From: Aristolochia californica
Taxonomy: Eukaryota; Streptophyta; Magnoliopsida; Piperales; Aristolochiaceae
Length of the DNA: 64,000 nucleotides
Direction: 5' to 3'
NCBI GenBank assembly: GCA_029961685.1
Contig: JARWKL010000003.1
Location: 12,323,282-12,387,281, forward strand
The position numbers and the translations under genes are program-made. Below are positions 54,766-64,000 of the stretch, piece by piece. Each line of letters opens with the position of its first letter. Position 1 is the stretch's first letter. The notes beneath the pieces were generated by a model. It saw only the letters and a program-made list of their open reading frames with translations, was not told the DNA's origin and ran no database searches.

Positions 54766-56270
54766 GTGTCCTCCCATAGGTTGACTAAATCGTATGCATT
54801 TACTGTTGATCAATTATCCAGGGTTTCTATTCCTAGTAATGTGCAGGATGCATTAGCTGATCCAAAATGGAAAAAGGCAATGAATGAAGAGATGGAGGCT
54901 CTACAAAAGAATATCACTTGGGAACTTGTTTCACAACCTAAAGGAGTGAAGACAATTGGATGTCGATGGGTGTTCATGGTGAAACTCAAACCGGATGGAA
55001 GTATTGAAAGATATAAAGCTCGACTAGTTGCAAAGGGATATACACATAGGTATGGGATAAACTACCAGGATACTTTTGTGCAAGTAGCTAAGATCAATAC
55101 AATTCGCATTCTTATATCTATAGTATCAAATCGAGGCTGGCATCTGCAACAATTTGATGTTAAAAATGTCTTTCTCAATAGAGACTTAGAAGAAGAAGTC
55201 TACATGGAACTACCACCCGGAGTTAAAAGTGGTTCTTTATGTTAAGGTAAAGTTTGTAAATTGAATAAGTCATTGTACGGGCTGAAACAGTCACCTAGAG
55301 CATGGTTTGGGAGATTCTCGGCTATAATGAAGGAGTTTGGCTATAAGTAAAGTAACTTAGATCAAATTTTGTTTATAAAACACAAAGAAGGAAAAGTAAC
55401 GACTTTAATTGTGTATGTTGATTATATGGTCTTGACAGGAGATGACCCATGTGAAATGCAAGCCTTACAGGAGTATTTAGCCACTAAATTCAAAATGAAG
55501 GATCTCGGACAACTTAAATATTTTTTGGGAATTGAGGTGGCAAGATCGAAACATGAAATCTTCCTTTCACAACGAAAATATGTGTTGGATCTTCTAGCCG
55601 AAACCGGAATACTTGATTGTAAACCAGTAGAGACACCCATAAAAATGAATCATAAGCTCAGAATTCTCCCAGATCAAATCCCAATAGACAAAGGGCATTA
55701 TCAGCGATTAGTTGGAAGATTAATCTACCTATCACACACAAGACTAGATGTCGCACATGCAGTAAGTGTTGTGAGTCAGTTCATGCATGCACCGAGTGAA
55801 GAACATATGGAAGCGGTCTATCGAATTTTGAGATACTTAAAGAGTGCTCCAAGAAAAGGTTTTTTATTCGCAAAAAAAGGTGTCTCTAACATTGAAGGAT
55901 ACACAGATTATGATTGGGCAGGAGATTAGACAACCAGAAGATCCACGTCTGGTTACTTCACCTTTGTGGAAGGTAATCTTGTCACTTAGCGAAGCAAAAA
56001 ACATAAGGTAGTACCAAGATCAAGTGTTGAAGCTGATTTTCGAAGCATGGCTCATGGTGTATACGAATTGTTATGGATAAGAAATATAGTGAGGGACTTA
56101 AGGGATTGACTATGCTGAATCTATAAATCTCCACTGTGATAATAAGGCAGCCATCGAAATTGCAAAAAATCCTGTTCAACATGACCGCACTAAACATGTT
56201 GAAGTTGATTGTCATTTCATCAAGGAAAACCTCGATGCAAAGATTATTCAATTTCCTGTTATTCCATCCG
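54766..56270 (+). pseudogene. Copia reverse transcriptase and RNase H, with stops
   Basis: The first frame (54766-55245) has [30 protein letters not shown] and [18 protein letters not shown] and stops at 55243. A piece with [14 protein letters not shown] follows and stops near 55350. The frame 55369-55929 has the catalytic box as YVDY in place of YVDD, then MKDLGQLKYFLGIEVARS and RLVGRLIYL, and the RNase H Asp in YTDYDWAGD. Beyond a TAG come SSVEADFRSMAHGVYEL and the DNKAA/RTKHVEV region to about 56270. Loss of the second catalytic Asp would by itself inactivate it. Confidence 0.9.
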
Positions 56271-56378
56271 AGAGTCAGCTAGTGGATATGCTCATGAAAG
56301 GAGTATCAGGGAAAGTATTTCATGGTATAATTGACAAGTTGAGTATGATCGACATCTACGCACCAACTTGAGGGGGAG

Positions 56379-56564
56379 TGTTGAAATGAGTTGTAAATTG
56401 TGTAATTTGTTACCGTAATTATAGGAAACGATTTGTTTCCTTGATTTGTTCCTGATTTTAATATCTAAATTGGATCTTAATAAGGTTGTAAATGTATTAT
56501 AAAAAGCCTCCATGAGGAGAAGAATACATATCATCGAAAAATTCTTTGAAGGGTCTGTTTTACA
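56379..56564 (+). repeat. 3' LTR of the 53712-56564 copia element
   Basis: 186 bp, same ends as the 5' LTR, preceded by the polypurine tract and followed by GTGGT. Confidence 0.9.
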
Positions 56565-56744
56565 GTGGTGAATATCAAAAGAGGAACATCGATAACAAAA
56601 CATCATTGTGCTCAACTTTGTGGTGTGTGTGGGTACTTCACATTATACATGCTTTAATTTTTATTTCGAACACTTAGTTTTTTATTTTAAAATATCTCAA
56701 TTCACCTCCTCTTGAGTAGCCACCTAGGCCAACAATTAGTATGA

Positions 56745-57330
56745 AAGTAGGTCTATAGACCATTGAAATCAAAATCTTGCTTAATTTTATCTCTTTGATT
56801 TTATGGTATCTCAAGATAAATTGCTCATTCCCAAAGGACAACCAGCCAACCATCACCTATTATTCAATAGATGAACTATGGTTATTGGAAGGTAAAAATG
56901 AAGTTCTTTGTCCAACCATTTGAACCAAAAAAACTAAGGGATGGTCACTTAATTACAAAAGAATACAATAATTTTACTAGGAAAGATAAATAACAACTCA
57001 GAATAAACTCCAAGGCAATTAACTTCTTATTATGTGTCTTAGATCCAAACGAGTTTAATAGAGTCTCTACATGTAAAACACCTAAAGAAATTTGGGAAAA
57101 ATTAGAAGTAACCCATGAAGGAACTACTTGGGTCAAGGACTTTAGGATCAGCCTCTTGATTGCCCAATACGACGAATTCAAAATCAAATTGGGCAAATAA
57201 AATGCTAAAATAAGCTTTAGGTTCACTCATATCCCTAATGAGTTGAACATTTTGGGAGAGAAGAATTTTGAATAAGCAAAATGACAAGATTCTCAAGGCT
57301 CTTGTAATGTCATGAGAATGCTAATTTTAG
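56745..57330 (+). pseudogene. Copia gag (UBN2-type) of the interrupted element
   Basis: In one frame with several stops the plus strand reads WKVKMKFFVQPFEPKKLRDG, then SKAINFLLCVLDPNEFNRVS, TPKEIWEKLEVTHEGTTWVK and RISLLIAQYDEFKIKLGK, ending in RFTHIPNELNILGEK. It begins shortly after the LTR end and decayed primer-binding site. No zinc knuckle or pol follows before homology ends near 57330. Confidence 0.85.
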
Positions 57331-59370
57331 AATTATGAGCTCAAAAGAGCTACTTGGAGTCCTCCTGTTTTTGTATCACACAAGAAAAAGATGTAGAACA
57401 ATGGTTGGTTGGGTTGGTTGGATACCACTTTAATACTACCCAATGCCCAAGGGATGTAAATGGTATTGTATATAAATGAAAAAAAAAGCTATTATTTAAA
57501 ATTTCTATCTATATACTTTTATATCAATATATACAATAATTTTTTATACCATTTATTTATCTATTTATTGAATGATAAAATGAGTAATCAGTAAATGAAT
57601 AAAATAATAATAATAATGGCTTAAACCATAAAAGGTACAAAAATTACATTCTCATATACTAAAAAATTTAAGAACATAATTTATAAAAAAATCTTAAAAA
57701 ATATTACTAAATACTTATAAAAAGATAATAGAAATCATATTTTATATCAATTAAATATTCAATAAAAATAAGAATTGACCAAAATATCTTATACCGAGGA
57801 CTAACTCTTGCCCATTTTTATTTATATTTAATAAATAATAAATAAGTAACATGATTAAATGGCCCAAATACCTAATGGGCTATTATGTTTTTATTCTTTT
57901 TACAAATGATAAAAAACTAATCTAACATCAGGTATCTAGGTAAAATTGATAGTCCCTGATCTCATCTTGTTATAGGGCCCAGAGTAAGGGTATTGGTACC
58001 CTAGTATCGGAACATTGATGAAGGGTTTCGGGTCTGGATACCCAATATCTAGCGCCTATCGTATAATTTTCGTATTGGAATTAAAAAGAAGGGTCTAGTG
58101 GTTTAATTAAAGTGAATAACAAGTAACACCTATGGTTACTTGTGTTGATATGAATGTTGTGAATAGTTTGGACCCCTCTATTATAGCATTTGTCCTATAA
58201 AACTTTTCAATAGACACTGTGGTGGTTACGAGAGAGGTCATGGATTTGAGTGGTCTAGAGGGAGCAGTGAATTTCTATCCATTTGTAATTCTGAAGAAAA
58301 AAGTTTGACAACTTACTACTAATTTTGAAATTGGAAGAAAAAATATTATTTTAGAAGCAAAAAGATAGAGAAAAAAAAGAACAATATGGAAGGATGGAGA
58401 CTAGAGACCACCAGAGAGAAGCAAAAGATAAAGAAAGACAACCAAATGCATCATATGCTAGAACTACTTGAAATGCTTTCTCAACAAGCTGCAATTGTAA
58501 GTACCTTTATAAATAATCTATAAATGGTAAAAAAAATTACTTATCTTTCTAATGAAGTTTTTTATCTTTATATGTGCATGCTAATAGAGTGGAGGGTTCA
58601 AGGCCCACATTTGAGCATTCAAGTTCATCCCATCCACACCAATAGGATGTTGGATGAAACATAGATGTTGAAATAGTATGAGTGACATCCATTATAATTA
58701 AGTGAGTGAGTGGCATGAGTTAAAATTATGATAAATCAAATGTTCCTTTTCTTTTCACTCATGTACATGGTTTCTACCCTAAACCTTTAAGTTTCAAGCT
58801 AAGGAGGAGGGCACTCATACTCATGCCTTAATTCCTAACTTCTCCATCTCCTTTCTTGCCTCACGTATCTGGCCTTCTCTCCTAAACTATTTTCTCTCCT
58901 TTTCTTATTCTTTCTCCTTTTTCTTCCCCTAAATCCTAATCGTTTTAAGCATGAAACCCTAGAATCTAAAAATAGAGTAATAGCAACAAAAACATAAAGC
59001 ACTATAAAAAAAAACTTCATAGCAAAATAAATGTTGGTTATTTCCTAGTATGAGATTGAGGTAGGGGTCTCAAGGTGGCAAACATGGTGGCAAACATAGT
59101 GGCAAACCCCTACTTAGTAATCACTCACTATCAAACATAACAACAAGTAGGGGCTTTCCTTTCTACTTATTCTCTCTTCTTCTTGTATTTTTCCTTTCCT
59201 TTCTTTCCACACTTGTTTGATTAATATGATGGATCCAATGTTGAATGAAATTAGAGACATGTTTGTGCAAAAGATGAAAAACAAGAAGATGCAATACGAG
59301 AAAGCATGTTGATTTCTCATCGATGAAAGAGAAGGCACTAGTATTGAACTTGTGGTGGTAAGCTAGTTGT
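57331..59370. other. AT-rich sequence, nothing firmly recognised
   Basis: No domain traces. GGGTCTGGATACCCAATATC near 58030 and repeated GGTGGCAAACAT at 59070-59100 look like transposon subterminal sequence without definable ends. Confidence 0.4.
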
Positions 59371-59674
59371 TGTTACGATATGTTAAAATTTATATTAAAT
59401 GTAATTTATGTTCATAATTGTTGTATAATTTGGGATATGTACATAGGGTTATTTGATTAGGCTTAATGGGATGGGGGGTATTGTCTTGGGCCCATGGGCC
59501 ATTTTTTAACAGGAAAACCTAAAGGTTAAATGCCTAATGAAAGGGGAAAAATCCCCAATGGAAAACTTTTTGATTAATCTTTCGTCTACTTCGTTTCGCC
59601 ATAAAACCAGAGAGCTACGCTCTCTCTTGTGGGTGTTTGGACTGTTCCATCAGTCCCTTGATTTTGTTTTGTCA
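59371..59674 (+). repeat. 5' LTR of the right-edge copia element
   Basis: About 300 bp, ending GTTTTGTCA. It contains GGGCCCATGGGCC and, near its end, GAGAGCTACGCTCTC, a short palindrome probably in the R region. Without the other LTR the start cannot be fixed. Confidence 0.65.
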
Positions 59675-59686
59675 TGGTATCAGAGC
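59675..59686 (+). promoter_or_regulatory. Primer-binding site TGGTATCAGAGC
   Basis: A perfect canonical site directly after the LTR. Confidence 0.9.
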
Positions 59687-60059
59687 TATGAAGATTAACT
59701 GTCCAATGCATCTTTGTCCGACGAGTTTTTTTTTGTTTTTGGCTTTGATTTCGGGTGTCGTTGGAAAAACTTGTCGGGTGGTTCCGTTGCCGAAAAAACT
59801 ACGGGGGTTCCGTTGTTAGGAAGAGGGTTCTCGCCGGAAGGGGAAACGAAAGGGGTGGTTTTCGGGGGTTGTCGGAAAGTATTGTCCGAGCTCGGGAAAG
59901 TTGTGGTTCCGTCATCGAAAAAGCTCCATCGGTGGTTTTGTTGCTGGAGAAGCTACAACAGGAAGGGGGTTCTCGCTGGGAAACTCGCCAGAAGGGGGAA
60001 CGAAGGTACAAAATTTTTTTTTCTCCCGCACGTTTGATTGATTATTTGGCATAGGCCAT

Positions 60060-60300
60060 TATGCAATTTGAGAACCTTTGGCGGCCGATTTGAAATTTCT
60101 TAAAGTTTTGGGGGCCATTCTGGAATTTCTGAAGGTACGAGGGTGTTTTTCGAATTTCTAATAGTTTGGGGGTCTAATTCGAATTTCTGTTAACATGGGG
60201 GCAAATCTTGGATTTCTAAAAGTGTAGGGGTCTATTTGAAATTTTCGAACAGTGGGAGTATATTTGGAATTTCTTATCTTACGGGGGTGCATCAGGAATT
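60060..60300. repeat. Degenerate tandem repeat, about 35-40 bp, in the copia leader
   Basis: A word of the form GGGGG(C/T)..T.TGGAATTTCT.A is repeated about six times just before gag, with a different change in each copy. It is transcribed leader, not coding. Confidence 0.7.
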
Positions 60301-60320
60301 TTGCTCGATTCGATATTATC

Positions 60321-61130
60321 ATGTCAGCAAACAAGTCCAATTTCGCTCCTATTCGGTTCACGGGCAAGAACTACGGTACTTGGGAATTTCAGTTTTGGTT
60401 ATTTGTTCAGGGAAGAGGCTTATGGGGTCATATTGATGGGAGTGATCCGGCACCTGGCGATGCTGACGCATTGTCAAAATGGATCATCATGGATGCTAGA
60501 GTCATGACTTGGATACATGGATCTCTTGAGCCTCACCTAGTCCCAAATCTGAGGCCCTACAAAACTGCCGCATATATGTGGAATTACCTCGACAAGATTT
60601 ATCGTCAAACCAGCACGGCCTGTCGATTTCAAGTTAAATATGAACTTGCAATTTTCACCCAAGGCAGTCGCTCGATTGAAGAATATTTTTCGGGCTTCCA
60701 AAATCTATGGATTGACTACACTAACATTGTTTACGAGGATGTCCCTGCTACTGCTCTCTCTATTGTGCAAGTTGTACATGACACCAGTAAACGAGATCAA
60801 TTCTTGATGAAGCTTCGTCCCGAGTTTGAGATTGCTCGATCACATCTGATGAATCATCATCCAGTGCCGTCCCTGGATGCCTGTTTGAGTGAACTTCTCC
60901 GGGAGGAACAACGCCTTACTACTCAGGCTAGCATGGAACCTCGCGTTCAGGCTAATCTCTCGGCTCCTGTAGCTTATGTAGTACAAGGAAGACCTAAGGG
61001 TCGGGACACCAGTTCTATTTAGTGCTTCCACTGCAAGGCTTATGGTCACTTTGTCGGGACTGCCCCAAGAGGTCAGTTATGTTCTGTAGTACTATAAGAA
61101 ACCGGGTCATCACATCACCGTTTGCCCTAC
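60321..61130 (+). pseudogene. Copia gag of the right-edge element
   Basis: The likely start is the ATG at 60321 (MSANKSNFAPIRFTGKNY); the frame is open to 60252 but that part is repetitive leader. A UBN2-type capsid follows (YGTWEFQFWLFVQGR, AYMWNYLDKIYRQ, SIEEYFSGFQNLW, FLMKLRPEFE). A TAG at 61020 stops it just before the zinc knuckle, which reads CFHCKAYGHFVGTAP and lacks the last Cys; a frameshift follows. From 60321 to the stop it is otherwise intact, the best-preserved gag in the window. Confidence 0.9.
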
Positions 61131-62330
61131 ACGACCTGAAAGGAGGAAGCCTACAGCTTATCATGCATCCACTGGTACATCTAGTTCTGCCGCCTGCCGT
61201 TTCAGTCCCTCTCATTCTTGTTCCACCAGCACCTGCTAGTTCCACCACTCTCACTCCTGAAATGGTACAACAGATGATCATATCTGCCTTTTCTACTTTT
61301 GGTATCTCAGGTAATCAGAACCTTTCTACTCAACCATGGTATTTTGATTTTGGTGCCTCTAACCACATGACCAACAATATGGTATCTCTTTCGAATGTCA
61401 GAAAGTATGATGGCAATCTGCACATCAACACTGTTGATGGCAGCACTCTACCTATCAGTGCTGTTGGTGATCTTTCTCCATCTTTAGCCGATGTCTTTAT
61501 GTCTCCTGACCTGTCAACAAACCTTTTGTCTGTTGGTCAATTGGTTGATAAAAACTGTAATGTTCAGTTTTATCGCTTTGGCTGTGTTGTGTAGGATCAA
61601 GCGACGGGGAAGGTGATCGCGAAGGGGCCTAAAGTTGGCAGGCTATTTCCACTTAAAGTCTTTCTATCCACTGTTATTCCACGTTCTCTTGTAATTTCTT
61701 TTGTTTGTAATGTTGTTAGATCTGGCCCTAAGTTGTGGCATAGACGTCTAGGCCACCCAAACTCGGTTGTACTTCGTACATTATTTAAATCGGGTTTATT
61801 AGGCAATAAAGATTGTACTTCTCGTGATACTTCTTTTGACTGTTCATCATGTAAACTTGGCAAAAGTAAAACTCTATCATTTCCGCATCATGCCTCGCAT
61901 GCCTTCCACTACTTTGACCTTATTCATAGTGATGTTTTGGGAATTGCTCCCGTTATCTCGCATGCAAAAATTAAGTACTTTGTCACCTTTATCGATGACT
62001 TTAGTCGATTTACCTGGGTCTACTTCCTACAGGCTAAGTCTGTAGTTTTTGTTGTTTTTAAGAGGTTTCTTGCACTCACTGAAACATAGTTCTTCGCTCA
62101 CCTTAAAGTACTCCGCTTTGACTCTGGAGGCGAGTACATGTCTGCAGAATTCCAAGAATTTCTTCAAAGCAAAGGCATTACCTCTCAACGTTCTTGTCCC
62201 TCGACACCCCCAACAAACTGGTGTTGCTGAGAGCAAAATCGTCACCTTCTTGATATGGTCCGCACCCTTCTCATTGAATCATCCGTTCCTCCTAGGTTTT
62301 GGTGTGAAGCTCTCTCTACCTTCGTCCATT
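61131..62330 (+). pseudogene. Copia protease and integrase of the right-edge element
   Basis: The protease site reads WYFDFGASNHM, with Phe where the family has Ser in DSGAS; LLSVGQLVDKN follows. A TAG at 61592 interrupts. GAG-pre-integrase (LWHRRLGHPN, CSSCKLGKSK) and the integrase core (LIHSDVLGIAP, YFVTFIDDFSRFTWVYF) run to a stop at 62087. FDSGGEYMS and the region to ESKIVTFLIW follow with shifts. The integrase tail continues at 62255-62806. Confidence 0.9.
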
Positions 62331-62806
62331 TAATTAACCGCCTGCCCTCGCCTGTCTTGCATCATGTCTCTCCCTTTGTTAAATTATTAGGTTATTCTCC
62401 GTCCTACACAAATCTTTGGACGTTCGGTTGGTTTTTTTTTGTGCATTTACCTGATCATGAACGACATAAACTTACAGCTCAATCCATTATGTGTGCATTT
62501 CTTGGGTATGTCGGTTCTCAAAAGGGCTATGTTTGCTATGATCCTCAGGCACGTCGAGTCCGTGTTTCTCGGAATGTGGTCTTCTTTGAAAACCAATATT
62601 TCTTTCCCTCTCAAGTTACACTTCTGTCTTCCTCTTTGTCTAGTTTTCCGAGCTTTGATGAGCCTCAACCCACTGCCTCGCTGCCCTATCCTCCTTCTGA
62701 CCTAGTGCTTGCTCCTGATGTCCTGTTCCCCTCAATCTTCGCAGATCCACACGTAGTTCTCACCCTCCTGACCGGTATGGTTTTCCCCTCCCTGTATCTC
62801 TGGTAG
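62255..62806 (+). pseudogene. Copia integrase tail of the right-edge element
   Basis: Reads MVRTLLIESSVPPRFWCEAL, then HLINRLPSPVL, FLGYVGSQKGYVCYDP and RVSRNVVFFENQYFF, the usual end of copia integrase, followed by a Pro/Ser-rich linker and a stop at 62806. Confidence 0.9.
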
Positions 62807-62811
62807 CTACT

Positions 62812-64000
62812 TTGTCTTCTATTTCCATTCATTCTGGCTATAAACAGGCTATAGTACATGAGTGTTGGCAAAAGGCCATGCAAACTGAACTACAAGCGCT
62901 AGAGGAGAATCACACCTGGGACATTGTGGCTTGCCCTCCTACTATTCGGCCTCTTGGAAGTAAGTGGTCTTCTCTGTCAAGCTGCGTTCAGATGGATCGT
63001 TGGATCGGTATAAAGCCCGCCTTGTGGCCCTGGGGAACAGGCAAGAATATGGGATTGATTATGAGGAAACTTTTGCCCCAGTTGCCAAGATGACCACAGT
63101 CCATACTATCTTAGCCATTGTAGCCTCTCAATCTTGGCCATTGCATCAGATGGATGTGAAGAATGTCTTTCTCCACGGTGATCTGCAAGAAGACGTCTAT
63201 ATGAAGCTTCCCTCGGGTATGTCTACATCCTCTCCTGATCATGTCTGCAAGTTATAACGTCCTTTGTATGGGCTTAAACAAGCCCCCCGGGCTTGGTTTG
63301 AGAAATTTCGCAGCACACTTATCCTCCACCGGTTTACCCAGAGTCAGTATGATTCATCTCTCTTTTATCATAAGTCTATTGCGGGCATGGTCATTCTCTT
63401 GGTTTATGTGGATGACATCATCATTACTGGCACTGACTCTGGACTGATTACCAAGATTCAGACGGTGTTGCATGCCACTTTTCATATGAAGGATCTTGGA
63501 CGCCTCACCTACTTCTTAGGGCTGGAGGTCCATCACACACTCAAAGGTATTTTCTTAAACCAACATAAGTATATCCAAGATCTTATCACACGCGTTGGGT
63601 TGGAGGACACATCTTCGGTGGCTACCCCTAAGGAGGTCAATGTCAAATATCGGAAAGATGAAGGGACTCTCCTTGATGATCCGACTATCTATTGACGATT
63701 AGTCGGGAGTCTCATCTACTTGACTACTACTCGCCCGGACATTTCCTATGTTGTTCATAAGGTTAGTCAGTTTATGGCATCTCCTCGACACCTTCATCTT
63801 GAGACAGTTCAGTGCATCATCCGCTATCTGCGTGGCTCCCTTGCTCGTGGTTTATTCTTTCCTACTGGCTCCGCGCTACATTTGGTTGCCTACAGTGATT
63901 TGATTGGGCAGGGTGCCCCGATACCCATTGCTCTACTACAGGTTGGTGTATGTTTTTAGGCGATGTACTGATTTCTTGGAAATGTAAGAAACAATATCGA
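62812..64000 (+). pseudogene. Copia reverse transcriptase and start of RNase H, cut by the right edge
   Basis: Reverse transcriptase is spread over three frames. 62812-62960 has WQKAMQTELQALEENHTWDI. 62964-63257 has [20 protein letters not shown] and [18 protein letters not shown]. 63264-63695 has MYGLKQAPRAWFEKF and an intact catalytic YVDDIIITGTDS, then MKDLGRLTYFLGLEV. After a TGA, 63720-63959 has TRPDISYVVHKVSQFM and the RNase H region, where the Asp-Trp-Ala-Gly site reads SDLIGQGA. The sequence runs off at 64000. Confidence 0.9.

Larger units (their letters stand above)
53712..56564 (+). mobile_element. Ty1/copia element with a large internal deletion, duplication GTGGT
   Basis: LTRs of equal length, 53712-53897 and 56379-56564 (186 bp, TGTTGAAATGAG...GTTTTACA), differ at about 8 positions by eye. 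The flanking pentamers are both GTGGT (53707-53711 and 56565-56569). The primer-binding site TAGTATCAAAGC (53898-53909) and the polypurine tract CAACTTGAGGGGGAG (56364-56378) are in place. The interior keeps only a leader of about 450 bp, the linker before reverse transcriptase, reverse transcriptase and RNase H. Gag, protease and integrase are gone. It lies inside the older LTR. Confidence 0.9.
52730..56734 (+). repeat. LTR of the solo-LTR family, interrupted by a copia element
   Basis: Two parts, 52730-53711 and 56565-56734, together match the 16370-17382 portion of the solo LTR. The first has the TGATCGATCA cluster (52780-53160) and TAATAGAGCTTATTAGTGAA. The second has GTGGTGTGTGTGGGTAC, then CTCCTCTTGAGTAGCCACCT and the terminal AGGCCAACA. 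The 5' part of the LTR is missing. Directly after the end, TAGTATGAAAGTAGG is a decayed primer-binding site, and a copia gag follows. This identifies the 15918 solo LTR as copia. Confidence 0.75.
59371..64000 (+). mobile_element. Ty1/copia element, cut by the right edge
   Basis: The LTR end GTTTTGTCA (59674) is followed by a perfect primer-binding site TGGTATCAGAGC (59675-59686). A 630-base leader, gag, protease, integrase, reverse transcriptase and RNase H follow in copia order to the end of the window. The 3' LTR would lie beyond. The LTR start is uncertain (59371 or 59381). Coding parts carry stops and frameshifts. Confidence 0.85.

Overview
The window looks like repeat-rich nuclear DNA from a flowering plant. 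It is AT-rich and carries Ty1/copia, Ty3/gypsy, hAT and PIF/Harbinger elements. Several primer-binding sites are of the tRNA-iMet type (TGGTATCAGAGC). There is one intron-containing plant gene of the HIPP (heavy-metal-associated isoprenylated plant protein) family. The species cannot be named from the sequence.

Only one host gene is complete and convincing: a three-exon HIPP gene at 24598-25725 (+). It has an HMA domain with an intact CEGC metal-binding motif and a C-terminal CTIM prenylation box. A 59-codon reading frame open at the left edge (1-180, +) may be the last exon of another gene. Almost everything else is transposon, much of it nested and datable by order of insertion.

Layout. 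865-2231: copia LTR and gag remnant. 3200-4255: 3' end of a non-coding LTR element. 5223-5539: MITE with an internal 43-bp minisatellite. 6790-7560: decayed copia gag. 7745-8891 and 10610-10830: a degenerate satellite split by a small non-coding LTR element (8892-10609, duplication AAATC). 11274-14656: a larger member of the same family (AGAAT/AGAAC) carrying inside it a complete 390-bp TRIM in the opposite orientation (13641-14030, duplication TTGGG). 15918-17382: a 1465-bp solo LTR (TGTGG). 19045-20595: a Harbinger-like element with four strong palindromes. 21464-23291: a non-autonomous hAT containing a tRNA-derived, A-tailed insertion. 23474-23861: a probable MITE, then the HIPP gene.

26968-35928 is an apparently full-length but decayed hAT element with a BED-type transposase. 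It is interrupted by a gypsy element (28292-32599, minus, duplication GGTTC) whose reverse transcriptase and most of whose integrase are missing; about 1.6 kb of unrecognised, partly protein-like sequence lies in their place. 36083-43358 is a second Harbinger-like element interrupted by a copia element (36707-42877, minus, duplication TATAT); its right-hand LTR contains a roughly 150-bp piece of plastid 16S rRNA. 44771-45200 is an LTR in minus orientation with internal-type sequence on both sides. 47580-49900 holds the two decayed genes of a Harbinger transposon (transposase, then Myb/trihelix-like protein). 50686-52589 is a hAT-like element hit inside its own terminal repeat by another hAT (perfect 8-bp duplication GGGGTGGA). 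52730-57330 is an LTR and gag of the solo-LTR family interrupted by an internally deleted copia element (53712-56564, duplication GTGGT). 59371 to the right edge is another copia element, cut by the window end.

The transposon reading frames show stops, frameshifts or lost catalytic residues, so none looks able to move on its own. Coordinates of LTR ends rest on TG/CA-type termini, adjacent PBS or PPT and target-site duplications read by eye.
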